Of a stretch of 64,000 nt of DNA, positions 1 through 9,969 are shown in pieces. Made by a program: the position numbers and the translations under genes. The DNA is from Aquabacterium sp029268225. GTDB taxonomy: Bacteria > Pseudomonadota > Gammaproteobacteria > Burkholderiales > Burkholderiaceae_C. Positions within the stretch are counted from its first letter, which is position 1. The number at the start of each line of letters is the position of its first letter. A model generated the notes under the pieces. The model saw nothing but the letters and a program-made list of their open reading frames with translations, did no database searches and had not been told where the DNA came from. Location of the stretch: assembly GCF_037482285.1 (NCBI RefSeq), contig NZ_JBBEYB010000005.1:62001-126000 (forward strand), in the 5' to 3' direction.

Positions 1-673
1 TCAGGTTGTTGCTCTGACCTTCCACGGTGGTGAAACCCAGGCAGTTGGCTGCGGCCCCCGCAGCGGCACAGACGCTGGCATCCAGCGTTTGGAGTTGCCC
101 CGTGCCGCCGATGGGGAAGGCATTGACGTAGTAGAAGTACCCGTCATAGTCGAACCCTTCGTTGAGCAAGCCACTGGTGAGCACGAAGATGTCGTTACAG
201 GGGATCGGACTGGTGGCCACCTCACAACTGTTGTCGTTGGACGTTTCCAGAAACTGGATGGCGTAGTCGATGGTGGGCAACGGGAAGCCCGGCGCGACAG
301 GAACCAGGGGCGTCAAGGACAGCGACACGGTCAGTTGCGCAGTTTGCAACGACGTCCCCTGGATCGGGTTGTTGTTGTGAGTCAGGGTCAAAGTCTGAAC
401 AATGTTGGCGGCAGGAGGCACACCAGCGCCCACGTAGGTGTCCACACTGAGGTTCGGCGCTGGGTTTGTGATGACCAGAGAACTTTGCCCAGACCCGGTC
501 GACGTTCCCCACCGCAGGCGCGTATCGGCCTCATCCCTGATGACGCCCGCCGGCCCCTGCGCGGTCCAGGTGCCGGCGATGTCGACCTCCCAGGTCTCCA
601 CCATCGCCGCGCTGGCTTGCGCGCCCATCATCAAGGCGGCAGCGGCGATCAGGGTTGTTTTCAAGTGCTTCAT
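1..673 (-). CDS. THxN-type secreted protein, likely PEP-CTERM sorted (partial, C-terminus off window)
   Basis: The frame is open from an ATG at 673 to the left edge (224 codons, no stop), so the C-terminus is missing. Residues 1-23 are a signal peptide (basic MKHLK, hydrophobic core, cleavage near AQASA). The mature part contains WGTSTGSGQSSL and the THNNNP motif, which match the THxN family of PEP-CTERM proteins; these are sorted by exosortase in biofilm-forming Gram-negative bacteria. The PEP-CTERM tail itself would lie outside the window, so sorting is inferred. A GAGG ribosome site sits 6 nt before the ATG. The gene lies downstream of the HtrA protease on the same strand, with about 250 bp between them in which I see no other gene. 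Confidence 0.7.
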   Translation of the reverse strand, partial: MKHLKTTLIAAAALMMGAQASAAMVETWEVDIAGTWTAQGPAGVIRDEADTRLRWGTSTGSGQSSLVITNPAPNLSVDTYVGAGVPPAANIVQTLTLTHNNNPIQGTSLQTAQLTVSLSLTPLVPVAPGFPLPTIDYAIQFLETSNDNSCEVATSPIPCNDIFVLTSGLLNEGFDYDGYFYYVNAFPIGGTGQLQTLDASVCAAAGAAANCLGFTTVEGQSNNL

Positions 674-924
674 GTTCAACCTCATCTGAAAGTGTGTGAA
701 CCCGCGCATCGTTGGGCGATGCGCCCCGTGCATGGGTCAATGACTCGCCCCGCACACACACTCCCGCATAAAGCGTGCCCAAGGTCAGGCATGCATGCAA
801 GTGGTTGATTCAAAAAGACTTCTCAAACCGACACTGCAAAGTGACTAACGCCGATGTCAAATATTCCAACAGTTTGTTACCTCGCCCATTGCACCAGATG
901 GAAATCACAGACGCCAGGCTGAGG

Positions 925-2106
925 TCACTCCTCACTGTCGTCCTGCTGCGCGGGCATGGCCATGCGTGGCCGCTTGGCCACCGTGACCGTGGCGGTCACC
1001 CCTTGGCTTCCACGCAACAGGCGCAATTGGGCGGGCTCGCCTGGCTTGAGCGCCGCCACAGCGTTGAGCAGTTGCGCGGTGTTCGCCACTTTTTGCCCAG
1101 CCACTTCCACCACCACGTCACCAGGACGAACGCCGCCGAGTGCCGCTGGTCCGTTGTGCAGCACGCCGGTGATGAGCACCCCCTCTTTCAGCGGCAGATT
1201 AAAGGTCTCGGCGATCTCGGGCGTCAGGTCGCGTGGCTCAACACCGATCCAACCGCGAGTGACCTGTCCGTCACGAATCAGGCTTTCCATGACCTGGCGA
1301 GCCGTGGAGACAGGGATTGCAAAGCCAATGCCCATGCTGCCGCCAGAGCGTGAATAGATGGCGCTGTTGATGCCCACGAGGTTGCCATCGATGTCGACGA
1401 GGGCCCCACCGGAATTGCCGGGGTTGATGGCGGCATCCGTCTGGATGAAGTTCTCGAAAGTGTTGATGCCCAGTTGGTTGCGCCCCAGGGCGCTGACAAT
1501 CCCGGACGTGACCGTCTGCCCCACGCCAAAGGGGTTACCGATCGCGAGCACGGCATCCCCCACCTGCAGGCTGTCAGAGCTGCCAAACGTGATGGCGGGC
1601 AAGCGATCAAGCTCCACCTTGAGCACGGCCAGATCGGTATCCGGATCGGTACCGATGACCTTGGCCGAAGCCTTGCGGCCATCGGTGAGCATGATCTGAA
1701 TGTCGTCCATGCGGTCGACCACGTGGTTGTTGGTGAGCACATAGCCCTCAGGCGACACGATCACGCCCGAGCCGACACCCGACTGCGGTTGCGACTCCTG
1801 GTCACCAAAGAAATACCGGAACCACGGGTCGCTGCGGCGCCCCTGGCGTGCGGCGGTGTTGCTGGCGCTCACACTCACCACGGTGGGCGCAGCCTTGCGC
1901 GCGGCATCGCGAAAACTGGTGAGAGACTGACGCTCGGCGGCGGAGGCACCTGAAGCGGGTACCGATGCCACGACGACCGTGGGTGAAGGCAAACCTTGAC
2001 GCAAGGTCCAGGCCGACAGCCATTGGGGCCGGAACGTGGCCACCACAAAGAGCACACCGACGGCAACCGTCACCGTCTGCGAGAAAATCAACCAGGTTTT
2101 GCGCAT
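925..2106 (-). CDS. HtrA/DegQ-type periplasmic serine protease (S1C) with one PDZ domain
   Basis: 393 aa. One N-terminal membrane segment (about residues 7-26) anchors or exports it. The trypsin-like domain has a complete triad: His in NNHVV (about H128), Asp in DTDLAVLKV (about D158) and Ser in GNSGGALV (about S232). A single PDZ domain follows (about 285-375), so the architecture is DegS-like rather than the two-PDZ DegP form. It should degrade or sense misfolded envelope proteins. I chose the ATG at 2106 (MRKTWLIF) because homologues start just before the membrane segment; ATG 2112 and an upstream GTG at 2151 are possible but would run into the divergent nif3 start. Only about 28 bp separate the two starts. 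Confidence 0.9.
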   Translation of the reverse strand: MRKTWLIFSQTVTVAVGVLFVVATFRPQWLSAWTLRQGLPSPTVVVASVPASGASAAERQSLTSFRDAARKAAPTVVSVSASNTAARQGRRSDPWFRYFFGDQESQPQSGVGSGVIVSPEGYVLTNNHVVDRMDDIQIMLTDGRKASAKVIGTDPDTDLAVLKVELDRLPAITFGSSDSLQVGDAVLAIGNPFGVGQTVTSGIVSALGRNQLGINTFENFIQTDAAINPGNSGGALVDIDGNLVGINSAIYSRSGGSMGIGFAIPVSTARQVMESLIRDGQVTRGWIGVEPRDLTPEIAETFNLPLKEGVLITGVLHNGPAALGGVRPGDVVVEVAGQKVANTAQLLNAVAALKPGEPAQLRLLRGSQGVTATVTVAKRPRMAMPAQQDDSEE

Positions 2107-2134
2107 GAACATCACAAGCCAGAAAGGGCCTGCC

Positions 2135-2884
2135 GTGATCGATAGAGACACCCTGCATTCACACCTCCAACAGTTGCTGGAAGCGGATCGCTTTCGGGAT
2201 TATGGGCCGAACGGTCTGCAGGTGGAGGGCAAGCAGGTCATTCGCAAGGTGGTGACCGGGGTGACCGCCAGCCTGGCGCTGATCGAGGCTGCCATAGAGG
2301 CAGAGGCCGATGCCATCCTGGTGCACCACGGCCTGTTCTGGAAGGGACAAGATGGCCGTGTGACCGGCTGGATGAAGCAGCGCTTGCAGCGCCTGCTGAC
2401 CCATGACATCAACCTGTTGGCCTACCACCTGCCGTTGGACGCCCATGCCAGTCTGGGCAACAACGCGCAGTGGGGCGACAAGCTGGGGCTGCAGGCCGAC
2501 GCACGCTTTGGCGAGCAGGACCTGGGCTTCATTGGGCCAGCACCAACGGGCTTGAGCTTGAACGCTTTGCAGGCGCGCGTTCGTGCGGTGATGGCGCGCG
2601 AGCCTGTGGGGCTGCCGGGCGATGGACGCGCACTGCGACGCGTGGCCTGGTGCAGTGGTGGCGCGCAAAGCTACTTCGAAGCAGCGATTGCGGCTGGGGC
2701 AGATGTGTTCCTCACCGGTGAAATTTCCGAACCGCAAGCGCACTATGCGCGTGAAACCGGCGTGGCCTTCCTGGCCTGCGGCCACCACGCCAGCGAGCGT
2801 TATGGGGTGCAGGCGCTGGGCCAACACCTGGCAGAACAGCTCGGCGTGCAGCACACCTTCATCGAGATCGACAACCCGGCGTGA
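2135..2884 (+). CDS. NIF3-like dinuclear metal-centre protein (YbgI/DUF34 family)
   Basis: 249 aa, normal for the family. Metal-ligand motifs are present: HHGLFW near residue 65, LPLDAH near 100, and the C-terminal CGHHASERYGVQALG with a following glutamate. Family members form hexameric toroids with two metal ions per subunit; the reaction is not settled, with a GTP cyclohydrolase-like or phosphatase-like role proposed. I chose the GTG at 2135, preceded by GAAAGG with a 7-nt gap, because homologues begin with MDR.L; an ATG at 2105 would add ten residues and overlap the protease start. It is divergent from the protease and convergent with hisF. Confidence 0.88.
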   Translation: MIDRDTLHSHLQQLLEADRFRDYGPNGLQVEGKQVIRKVVTGVTASLALIEAAIEAEADAILVHHGLFWKGQDGRVTGWMKQRLQRLLTHDINLLAYHLPLDAHASLGNNAQWGDKLGLQADARFGEQDLGFIGPAPTGLSLNALQARVRAVMAREPVGLPGDGRALRRVAWCSGGAQSYFEAAIAAGADVFLTGEISEPQAHYARETGVAFLACGHHASERYGVQALGQHLAEQLGVQHTFIEIDNPA

Positions 2885-2950
2885 CTGGGACACAGCACGG
2901 CAACGGGCGGTCAGCCCCGCCTGCCGCGGCGGCACGTCACCGTCACCAAG

Positions 2951-2979
2951 AAAAAAGGCCGCGGTGAACGCAGCCTTTT
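2951..2979 (-). terminator. Bidirectional intrinsic terminator between nif3 and hisF
   Basis: A 7-bp stem (2957-2963 with 2969-2975, one G-T pair) has a 5-nt loop. It is followed by TTTT on the plus strand and by six T on the minus strand. It can end both the nif3 transcript and the his operon. Confidence 0.7.
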
Positions 2980-3019
2980 GGAGGGTGGCAGAGGCAGGGC
3001 TTCCGAGCCTGCCGTGAGA

Positions 3020-3799
3020 TCAGAGCCGCACCGGGATACCGCGCTGCGCCATCAAGGCCTTGGCCTGCGCCACGGTGTACTCGCCGTAGTGGAAGATGCT
3101 GGCAGCCAGCACGGCATCCGCCCCACCCTGCTGCACGCCATCGGCCAAGTGATCGAGATTGCCCACGCCACCTGAGGCGATCACGGGCACGCCCACGGCA
3201 TCGCTCACGGCACGCGTCAGCTCCAGATCGAAACCAGACTTGGTGCCGTCACGGTCCATGCTGGTCAGCAGGATCTCGCCCGCGCCATGTTCGGCCATCT
3301 GTTTGGCCCAGGCGACAGCATCCAGCCCCACGTTCTTGCGGCCACCATGGCTGTACACGTCCCAGCCCGGTCCACGTGCAGCGAGGTCTTCACCCTGGCG
3401 CTTCTTGGCGTCGATGGCCACGACGATGCACTGCGAGCCATAACGCTCGGAGGCTTCGCGGATGACAGGTGGGTTGGCCAAAGCGGCCGAGTTGAAGCTG
3501 ACCTTGTCGGCCCCGGCGTTGAGCAGGCGGCGTACATCTTCCACGGTGCGCACGCCCCCACCCACCGTCAGAGGGATGAAGACCTGCGAAGCCACGGCCT
3601 CAATGATGTGCAGGATCACATCGCGGCCATCGCTGGTCGCGGTGATGTCCAGGAAGGTGAGCTCGTCGGCGCCCTGGTCGTTGTAGCGCGCCGCGATCTC
3701 AACCGGATCACCCGCGTCACGCAGTTCGACGAAGTTGACGCCCTTGACGACGCGACCACCGGTCACGTCCAGGCAGGGGATGATGCGTTTGGCCAGCAC
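3020..3799 (-). CDS. hisF: Imidazole glycerol phosphate synthase cyclase subunit HisF
   Basis: 259 aa (beta/alpha)8 barrel. The N-terminal MLAKRIIPCLDV with the catalytic Asp (about D11) and the second catalytic Asp in the DRDGTKSGFD region are present, as are the phosphate-binding glycines (VGGGVR, ASGGVG). Together with HisH it converts PRFAR plus glutamine-derived ammonia to imidazole glycerol phosphate and AICAR. It is the last gene of the his operon here, 1 nt downstream of hisA, and is followed by a terminator instead of the usual hisI and hisE. Confidence 0.97.
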   Translation of the reverse strand: MLAKRIIPCLDVTGGRVVKGVNFVELRDAGDPVEIAARYNDQGADELTFLDITATSDGRDVILHIIEAVASQVFIPLTVGGGVRTVEDVRRLLNAGADKVSFNSAALANPPVIREASERYGSQCIVVAIDAKKRQGEDLAARGPGWDVYSHGGRKNVGLDAVAWAKQMAEHGAGEILLTSMDRDGTKSGFDLELTRAVSDAVGVPVIASGGVGNLDHLADGVQQGGADAVLAASIFHYGEYTVAQAKALMAQRGIPVRL

Positions 3800-3800
3800 G

Positions 3801-4547
3801 TCAGACGCCGCCGTTGAGTTCGTCGGCGCGCTTTTGCCCGGCAGCGAAGTCGAGGTCGCCGGTGTAGATGGCGCGACCGCAGATCACCCCTTCGACGCCT
3901 TCGGACTCGACGGCGCACAGGCGCTCGATGTCTTGCAGGTTGGACAGACCGCCCGAGGCAATCACAGGGATGCTCAGCGCCTGCGCCAGTTTGACGGTGG
4001 CTTCGATGTTGACGCCCGACAGCATGCCGTCACGGCCGATGTCGGTGTAGATGACGCCTTCGACGCCATAGTCTTCGAACTTCTTGGCCAGGTCGACGAC
4101 CTCGTGACCGGAGAGCTTGCTCCAACCGTCGGTGGCCACCTTGCCGTCCTTGGCGTCCAGGCCCACGATGATGTGACCACCAAAAGCCGTGCAGGCATCG
4201 CGCAGGAAACCGGGGTTCTTGACCGCAGCGGTGCCGATGATGACGTAGCTCAGGCCACCGTCGAGGTAACGCTCGATGGTGTCGAGGTCACGGATGCCGC
4301 CGCCCAGTTGCACGGGGATCTCGTCGCCGACTTCCTTGAGGATGGCCTTGATGGCGGCCTGGTTGACGGGTTGACCGGCAAAGGCGCCGTTGAGGTCCAC
4401 CAGATGCAGGCGACGGGCGCCCGCATCCAGCCAGCGACGGGCCATGGCAGCCGGGTCTTCGCCGAAGGTGGTGGAATCGTTCATGTCGCCTTGCTTGAGG
4501 CGAACACACTTGCCGTCTTTCAGGTCAATCGCAGGGATCAGCAGCAT
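3801..4547 (-). CDS. hisA: 1-(5-phosphoribosyl)-5-[(5-phosphoribosylamino)methylideneamino]imidazole-4-carboxamide isomerase HisA
   Basis: 248 aa half-barrel duplicate related to HisF. It begins MLLIPAIDLKDGKCVRL, with the catalytic Asp at residue 8; the second catalytic Asp is in YTDIGRDGM. It performs the Amadori isomerisation of ProFAR to PRFAR. The gene lies between hisH (48 nt upstream) and hisF (1 nt downstream), so it is co-transcribed with both. Confidence 0.97.
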   Translation of the reverse strand: MLLIPAIDLKDGKCVRLKQGDMNDSTTFGEDPAAMARRWLDAGARRLHLVDLNGAFAGQPVNQAAIKAILKEVGDEIPVQLGGGIRDLDTIERYLDGGLSYVIIGTAAVKNPGFLRDACTAFGGHIIVGLDAKDGKVATDGWSKLSGHEVVDLAKKFEDYGVEGVIYTDIGRDGMLSGVNIEATVKLAQALSIPVIASGGLSNLQDIERLCAVESEGVEGVICGRAIYTGDLDFAAGQKRADELNGGV

Positions 4548-4595
4548 GGCTGTGGTGCGTCAGTGAGGAAATCGTTGAAAAGCCCGGGCCCAGGA

Positions 4596-5282
4596 TCAGG
4601 GTTGCCAGAGCAGGAAATTGCGATACAGGGCCAAGCCATGCTCCGCACTCTTTTCAGGGTGGAACTGCGTCGCGAAAATATTATCCCTGGCAACGGCACA
4701 GGTAAAGCGGACGCCGTACTCGGTTTCACCCGCACTGTGGCGGGGATCGTCCACAACCGCATGGTAGCTGTGAACGAAATAGAAGTAGCTGTTGTCAGGG
4801 ATGCCCGCCCACACCGGGTGCGGCTGGCCGCCCCAGACGCCTTCGTGGCGGGTCTGGTGCACGGTGTTCCAGCCCATCTGCGGCACCTTGTAGCGGCTGC
4901 CGTCAGGCTGGGTGAGGCCATCCAGGCGGAAGCGGATCACCTTGCCGGGGATGAGCCCGAGGCCAGGGGTGTCCTGCTCTTCGGAATGATCGAGCAGCAT
5001 CTGCATGCCCACGCACACGCCCATCAGGGGCTTGTTCGCGGCCGCGTCCAGCACCGCACCGAGCAGGTCGCCGCCATGGGCGCCGCGCAGTTCGGCCATG
5101 CAGTCACGCATGGCCCCCTGCCCCGGCAGCACGACGCGCTGGGCAGCGCGGACCACGGCCGGGTCGTTGGTGACCACCACGTTCAGGTTCAGGTCCTTGG
5201 CGGCGTGCTCCACTGCCTGCGATACCGACCGCAGATTGCCCATGCCGTAGTCGATGACGGCCACTGTCGAGGTCTGGCTCAT
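4596..5282 (-). CDS. hisH: Imidazole glycerol phosphate synthase glutaminase subunit HisH
   Basis: 228 aa class I glutamine amidotransferase. It has the nucleophile elbow GVCVGMQMLL (Cys about residue 90) and the C-terminal His/Glu pair in TQFHPEKS. It hydrolyses glutamine and channels ammonia through the HisF barrel. I start at the ATG at 5282 (MSQTSTVAVIDYG); an in-frame TTG three codons upstream is less likely. It lies 34 nt after hisB. Confidence 0.96.
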   Translation of the reverse strand: MSQTSTVAVIDYGMGNLRSVSQAVEHAAKDLNLNVVVTNDPAVVRAAQRVVLPGQGAMRDCMAELRGAHGGDLLGAVLDAAANKPLMGVCVGMQMLLDHSEEQDTPGLGLIPGKVIRFRLDGLTQPDGSRYKVPQMGWNTVHQTRHEGVWGGQPHPVWAGIPDNSYFYFVHSYHAVVDDPRHSAGETEYGVRFTCAVARDNIFATQFHPEKSAEHGLALYRNFLLWQP

Positions 5283-5316
5283 GAGAGTCAAAAAGATGGC
5301 AACAGAGGGGCGAAGC

Positions 5317-5943
5317 TCACAGGGAGCCCTTGGTCGATGGGATCACACCGGCCATGCGGGGATCGCGTTCCAGCGCGCCGCGCAGGGCACGGGCAAAGGC
5401 CTTGAACACGGTTTCGCACTGATGGTGCGCATTGACGCCCTTGAGGTTGTCGATGTGCAGGGTGACACCCGCGTGGTTGACGAAGCCCTGAAAGAACTCG
5501 TAGGTCAACTGCGTGTCGAAACCACCGATGCTGCCCGAGGTGAAGGGGATGTCGATGTGCAGACCGGGGCGGCCCGAGAAGTCGATGACGACACGCGACA
5601 GCGCTTCGTCAAGCGGCACGTAGGCGTGGCCGTAGCGGCGGATGCCCTTCTTGTCGCCCACGGCCTTGGCAAAAGCCTGGCCCAGGGTGATGCCGACGTC
5701 TTCCACGGTGTGGTGGCCGTCGATGTGCAGGTCGCCCACTGCGTGGATGTCCAGATCGATCAGACCGTGGCGTGCAATCTGATCGAGCATGTGGTCGAAG
5801 AACCCGATGCCGGTGTGCAGCTTGGCCGCACCGGTGCCGTCGAGGTTGACGCGCACGGTGATCTGGGTTTCGGCGGTGTTGCGGGTGACCTCGGCCACGC
5901 GGTCGGCGCAGTCAGGGGCCGACACCTGTTGGGAAGCATTCAT
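5317..5943 (-). CDS. hisB: Imidazoleglycerol-phosphate dehydratase HisB (monofunctional)
   Basis: 208 aa. It carries the repeated histidine-rich metal motifs of IGPD (GIGFFDHMLDQIARH, DGHHTVEDVGI and VNAHHQCETVFKA), so the two manganese sites look complete. There is no phosphatase domain, unlike the bifunctional enterobacterial HisB; histidinol phosphatase must be encoded elsewhere. The ATG overlaps the hisC stop (ATGA), indicating translational coupling. Confidence 0.96.
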   Translation of the reverse strand: MNASQQVSAPDCADRVAEVTRNTAETQITVRVNLDGTGAAKLHTGIGFFDHMLDQIARHGLIDLDIHAVGDLHIDGHHTVEDVGITLGQAFAKAVGDKKGIRRYGHAYVPLDEALSRVVIDFSGRPGLHIDIPFTSGSIGGFDTQLTYEFFQGFVNHAGVTLHIDNLKGVNAHHQCETVFKAFARALRGALERDPRMAGVIPSTKGSL

Positions 5944-7052
5944 GCAGCAGGACAATTCAGGGGTTCACGCAGGATCTCGGCCAATGCTGCCATCAAGGCG
6001 TCATTTTCGGAGGGCAAGCCCACGGTCAATCGGACGCAGTTTGCCAGCAATTGGTGCAAACCTGAGACATTCTTGATCAGTATCCCTCGTGACTTGAGGG
6101 CCGCAAAGGTGGCCGCGGCGTCGTTGACGCGCACCAGGATCATGTTGGCCTGGCTGGGATAGGCGTGGGCACCGGGCAAGGTGGCCAGGAAGGCCAGCAG
6201 GCGCTCACGCTCGGCCTTGATGACCTCGGCCTGACGAGCGAACTCGTCGGCGTGCTCCAGCGCAAACAGCGCGGCTTCGGTGTTGAGCACACTGATGTTG
6301 TAGGGCGGGCGCACCTTCTCGACCTGCTCGATCAAGTCGGCACGTCCCATCATGTACCCCAGGCGAACACCGGCCAAGCCGAACTTGGAGAGCGTGCGCA
6401 TCAACAGCACATGCGGATGACGCGTCAAACGATCCAGATAGCTCTTGCTGGCGAAGGGTTGATAGGCCTCGTCGATGATCACCAGGCCGACACCATTGGC
6501 GCCCACGGCCTGCACGATCTGCTCAATCGCATCGTCGTCCCACAGGTTGGCGGTGGGGTTGTTCGGGTAGGCGATGTAGGTCAGGACCGGGCGATGTTCG
6601 CGGATCGCGGCCAGCATGGCAGGCGTGTCGAGCTCGAAATCGGCCGTCAGCGGCACGCCAACAAAGCGCAGACCGTTTTGCTTGGCGAAGGCTTCGTACA
6701 TGACGAAACCGGGCAACGGTGCCAAGGCCACGGCGCCAGGTTGTGCGCAGGCCACCGACAGCAGCGAGATCAGTTCGTCCGAGCCATTGCCGAGCACCAG
6801 GCCGCAATCTGCAGGCACGTGCGCATGGCGGCGCAAGGCGGCGTGAAGGTCTTGCTGGCGCGCGCCCGGGTAGCGGTTCAGGGCCACCTGGCCCAGACGC
6901 TGGCCCAGTTCATCCTGCAGCGCGGGCGGCAGGGTGAAGGGGTTCTCCATCGCATCGAGCTTGATGTAGCCGGCGGCATCCTGCACGTGGTAAGCGTGCA
7001 TGGCGCGCACATCGGCGCGGAAGGTGTTCAACAGGGTATCGGAAGTGCTCAT
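5940..7052 (-). CDS. hisC: Histidinol-phosphate aminotransferase HisC
   Basis: 370 aa fold-type I PLP aminotransferase. The Schiff-base lysine lies in RTLSKFGLAGVRLGYM (about residue 230), DEAYQPF carries the PLP-pyridine Asp, and YPNNPT is the substrate-side motif. It transfers an amino group from glutamate to imidazole acetol phosphate. It is upstream of hisB (4-nt overlap) and downstream of an inserted diguanylate cyclase gene (65 nt), an unusual neighbour for this step. Confidence 0.96.
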   Translation of the reverse strand: MSTSDTLLNTFRADVRAMHAYHVQDAAGYIKLDAMENPFTLPPALQDELGQRLGQVALNRYPGARQQDLHAALRRHAHVPADCGLVLGNGSDELISLLSVACAQPGAVALAPLPGFVMYEAFAKQNGLRFVGVPLTADFELDTPAMLAAIREHRPVLTYIAYPNNPTANLWDDDAIEQIVQAVGANGVGLVIIDEAYQPFASKSYLDRLTRHPHVLLMRTLSKFGLAGVRLGYMMGRADLIEQVEKVRPPYNISVLNTEAALFALEHADEFARQAEVIKAERERLLAFLATLPGAHAYPSQANMILVRVNDAAATFAALKSRGILIKNVSGLHQLLANCVRLTVGLPSENDALMAALAEILREPLNCPAA

Positions 7053-7117
7053 GAGGCCAAGGCTGAAGCAGCGCAGTTAGCCCGATCGATTATCTCACGA
7101 GGGTGTCATCCAGGCCG

Positions 7118-8341
7118 TCACGTCGGACCGGACAGACACTCCGTGCGGTTGCGCCCCCCGGCTTTGGCGCGGTAGAGGGCGTGGTCGGCCCGGTCGATGG
7201 TGTGCGCCAGGGGTTCGTCGGCCAGGTGGCGCGTCACCCCGGCCGAGAACGTGACTCGAAGATCCGGCACGGTCGGGCTGACCTGGGTGCGCGACAGGGC
7301 CTGGCCGATGCGTTCGAGCACCTGGCAGGCATCATCGCTGTCGGTGTCCGGGAACATCACGAGAAACTCTTCCCCTCCCCAGCGGGCCACCTGGTCGGCC
7401 CCGCGCAGCCCGCCACTGAGCACCTGGGCGGTCGAGCGCAGCACCTCGTCGCCCACCGCATGGCCGTGTTCGTCATTCACGTGCTTGAACAGGTCCAGGT
7501 CGATCATGGCCACACACCAGGGGAAACCGGAGCGGTCGGCCCGGCTCTGCTCAATGCGCAGGAGCTTGTGCATGTGGCGCCGGTTGAACAGCCCGGTCAA
7601 CTCGTCCCGGATGACCTGACCGTGGAGCTTGGCCATGGCCTCGGCCAAGTCGTGCCGGGCGTGCGCCGCTCGCTCACGCAGCAGGGAGAGTTGCCGCACC
7701 AGCACACAGGCACAGCTCAGGATGATCAGCAGAACGCAGAAATACAGCACCTGCAAATCGACGGTGAGCGGCAGCGCCCCCTCCCGACCGACCACCCCCA
7801 GCGAAGCTGCGCCAAACACCAGCACCGCCAGTGCACTCGCGCGCGTCATCTGCCGGAAAGTGACCGTGAGCAAGGCGAACATCAGGATGACGAAGAGCAG
7901 GATCAGGGCCACGGGCCGACCCGGCCCACCGATCAGGTAGCCCCAGCCCAGCAAGACGATGCCCACCCACATCTGGGCTTCGGTCAGCGCCGGATCGGCG
8001 AAGCGCCGGTTCCAGCCTGTACGCAGCACGAGGTAGATGCCACCGATGGCCAGCGCCGCCACTGCAGTAAGCAGATGGGCTGACGGGGCATGGAGCACCC
8101 CACGCTGCGCGCCGTAATTCAAGGCGAGCAGGCCAAACGCATGGTTGCTGGCCATGAACAGAAAACGCCAGATGCGCGCGCGCTGCAAGGGCTCGGATGA
8201 CAGCAGCAAATTGGCCAAACCGGCACGCGGCCCTCGACGATCCTCGGGATGAGCACGCAAGCTCATGAGGAAGGCCAGCACCATCGCCAACACAATGAGC
8301 AGGACACCCCAGGTCCCGATGGTCACAGCCTCAGCGGTCAT
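7118..8341 (-). CDS. Membrane diguanylate cyclase (GGDEF) with multi-helix sensory N-terminus
   Basis: About 407 aa. The first about 215 residues contain six or so hydrophobic helices and no recognised ligand-binding motif, so this is a membrane-embedded sensor region. A short linker leads to a GGDEF domain with an intact GGEEF active site near the C-terminus. An RxxD inhibitory site (RGAD) lies five residues before it. The protein should make cyclic-di-GMP from two GTP and be product-inhibited. Start is uncertain: ATG 8341 is preferred, with GTG codons at 8359 and 8365 as alternatives. The gene sits inside the his operon between hisD (193 nt upstream) and hisC (65 nt downstream), all in one direction. 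Confidence 0.92.
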   Translation of the reverse strand: MTAEAVTIGTWGVLLIVLAMVLAFLMSLRAHPEDRRGPRAGLANLLLSSEPLQRARIWRFLFMASNHAFGLLALNYGAQRGVLHAPSAHLLTAVAALAIGGIYLVLRTGWNRRFADPALTEAQMWVGIVLLGWGYLIGGPGRPVALILLFVILMFALLTVTFRQMTRASALAVLVFGAASLGVVGREGALPLTVDLQVLYFCVLLIILSCACVLVRQLSLLRERAAHARHDLAEAMAKLHGQVIRDELTGLFNRRHMHKLLRIEQSRADRSGFPWCVAMIDLDLFKHVNDEHGHAVGDEVLRSTAQVLSGGLRGADQVARWGGEEFLVMFPDTDSDDACQVLERIGQALSRTQVSPTVPDLRVTFSAGVTRHLADEPLAHTIDRADHALYRAKAGGRNRTECLSGPT

Positions 8342-8534
8342 GCCAACCACCGACGCCACAGCCACATGAAAAACCAGTCGAGATCAGCACAGCGGCACCC
8401 CGCAAAACCCACTTCAGCGGCACGGCGCCTTGTGTTCTTCCATACAAATGTCAGAACGATCGCCACATGTTACGGATGCTAACGCCATGTCCTCAGGCTG
8501 ACCAGCCCCCGAGTACCGGGGGGGTAGTATCGGT

Positions 8535-9860
<1,326 letters not shown>

Positions 9861-9969
9861 GGTGCCAAGGATCTCAGAAATCAGGGGCAGAGGCGACGCC
9901 AAGGCGATGGGTTCTCTCGATCGGCGTCATAGCGCAGGCGACGCGCTCGGGCAGGTGCGGGCCGCGCGT

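Noticed and set aside
3735..5405. 556-codon plus-strand frame opposite hisA/hisH
   Set aside because: Antisense shadow of hisA and hisH, which have full catalytic motifs.
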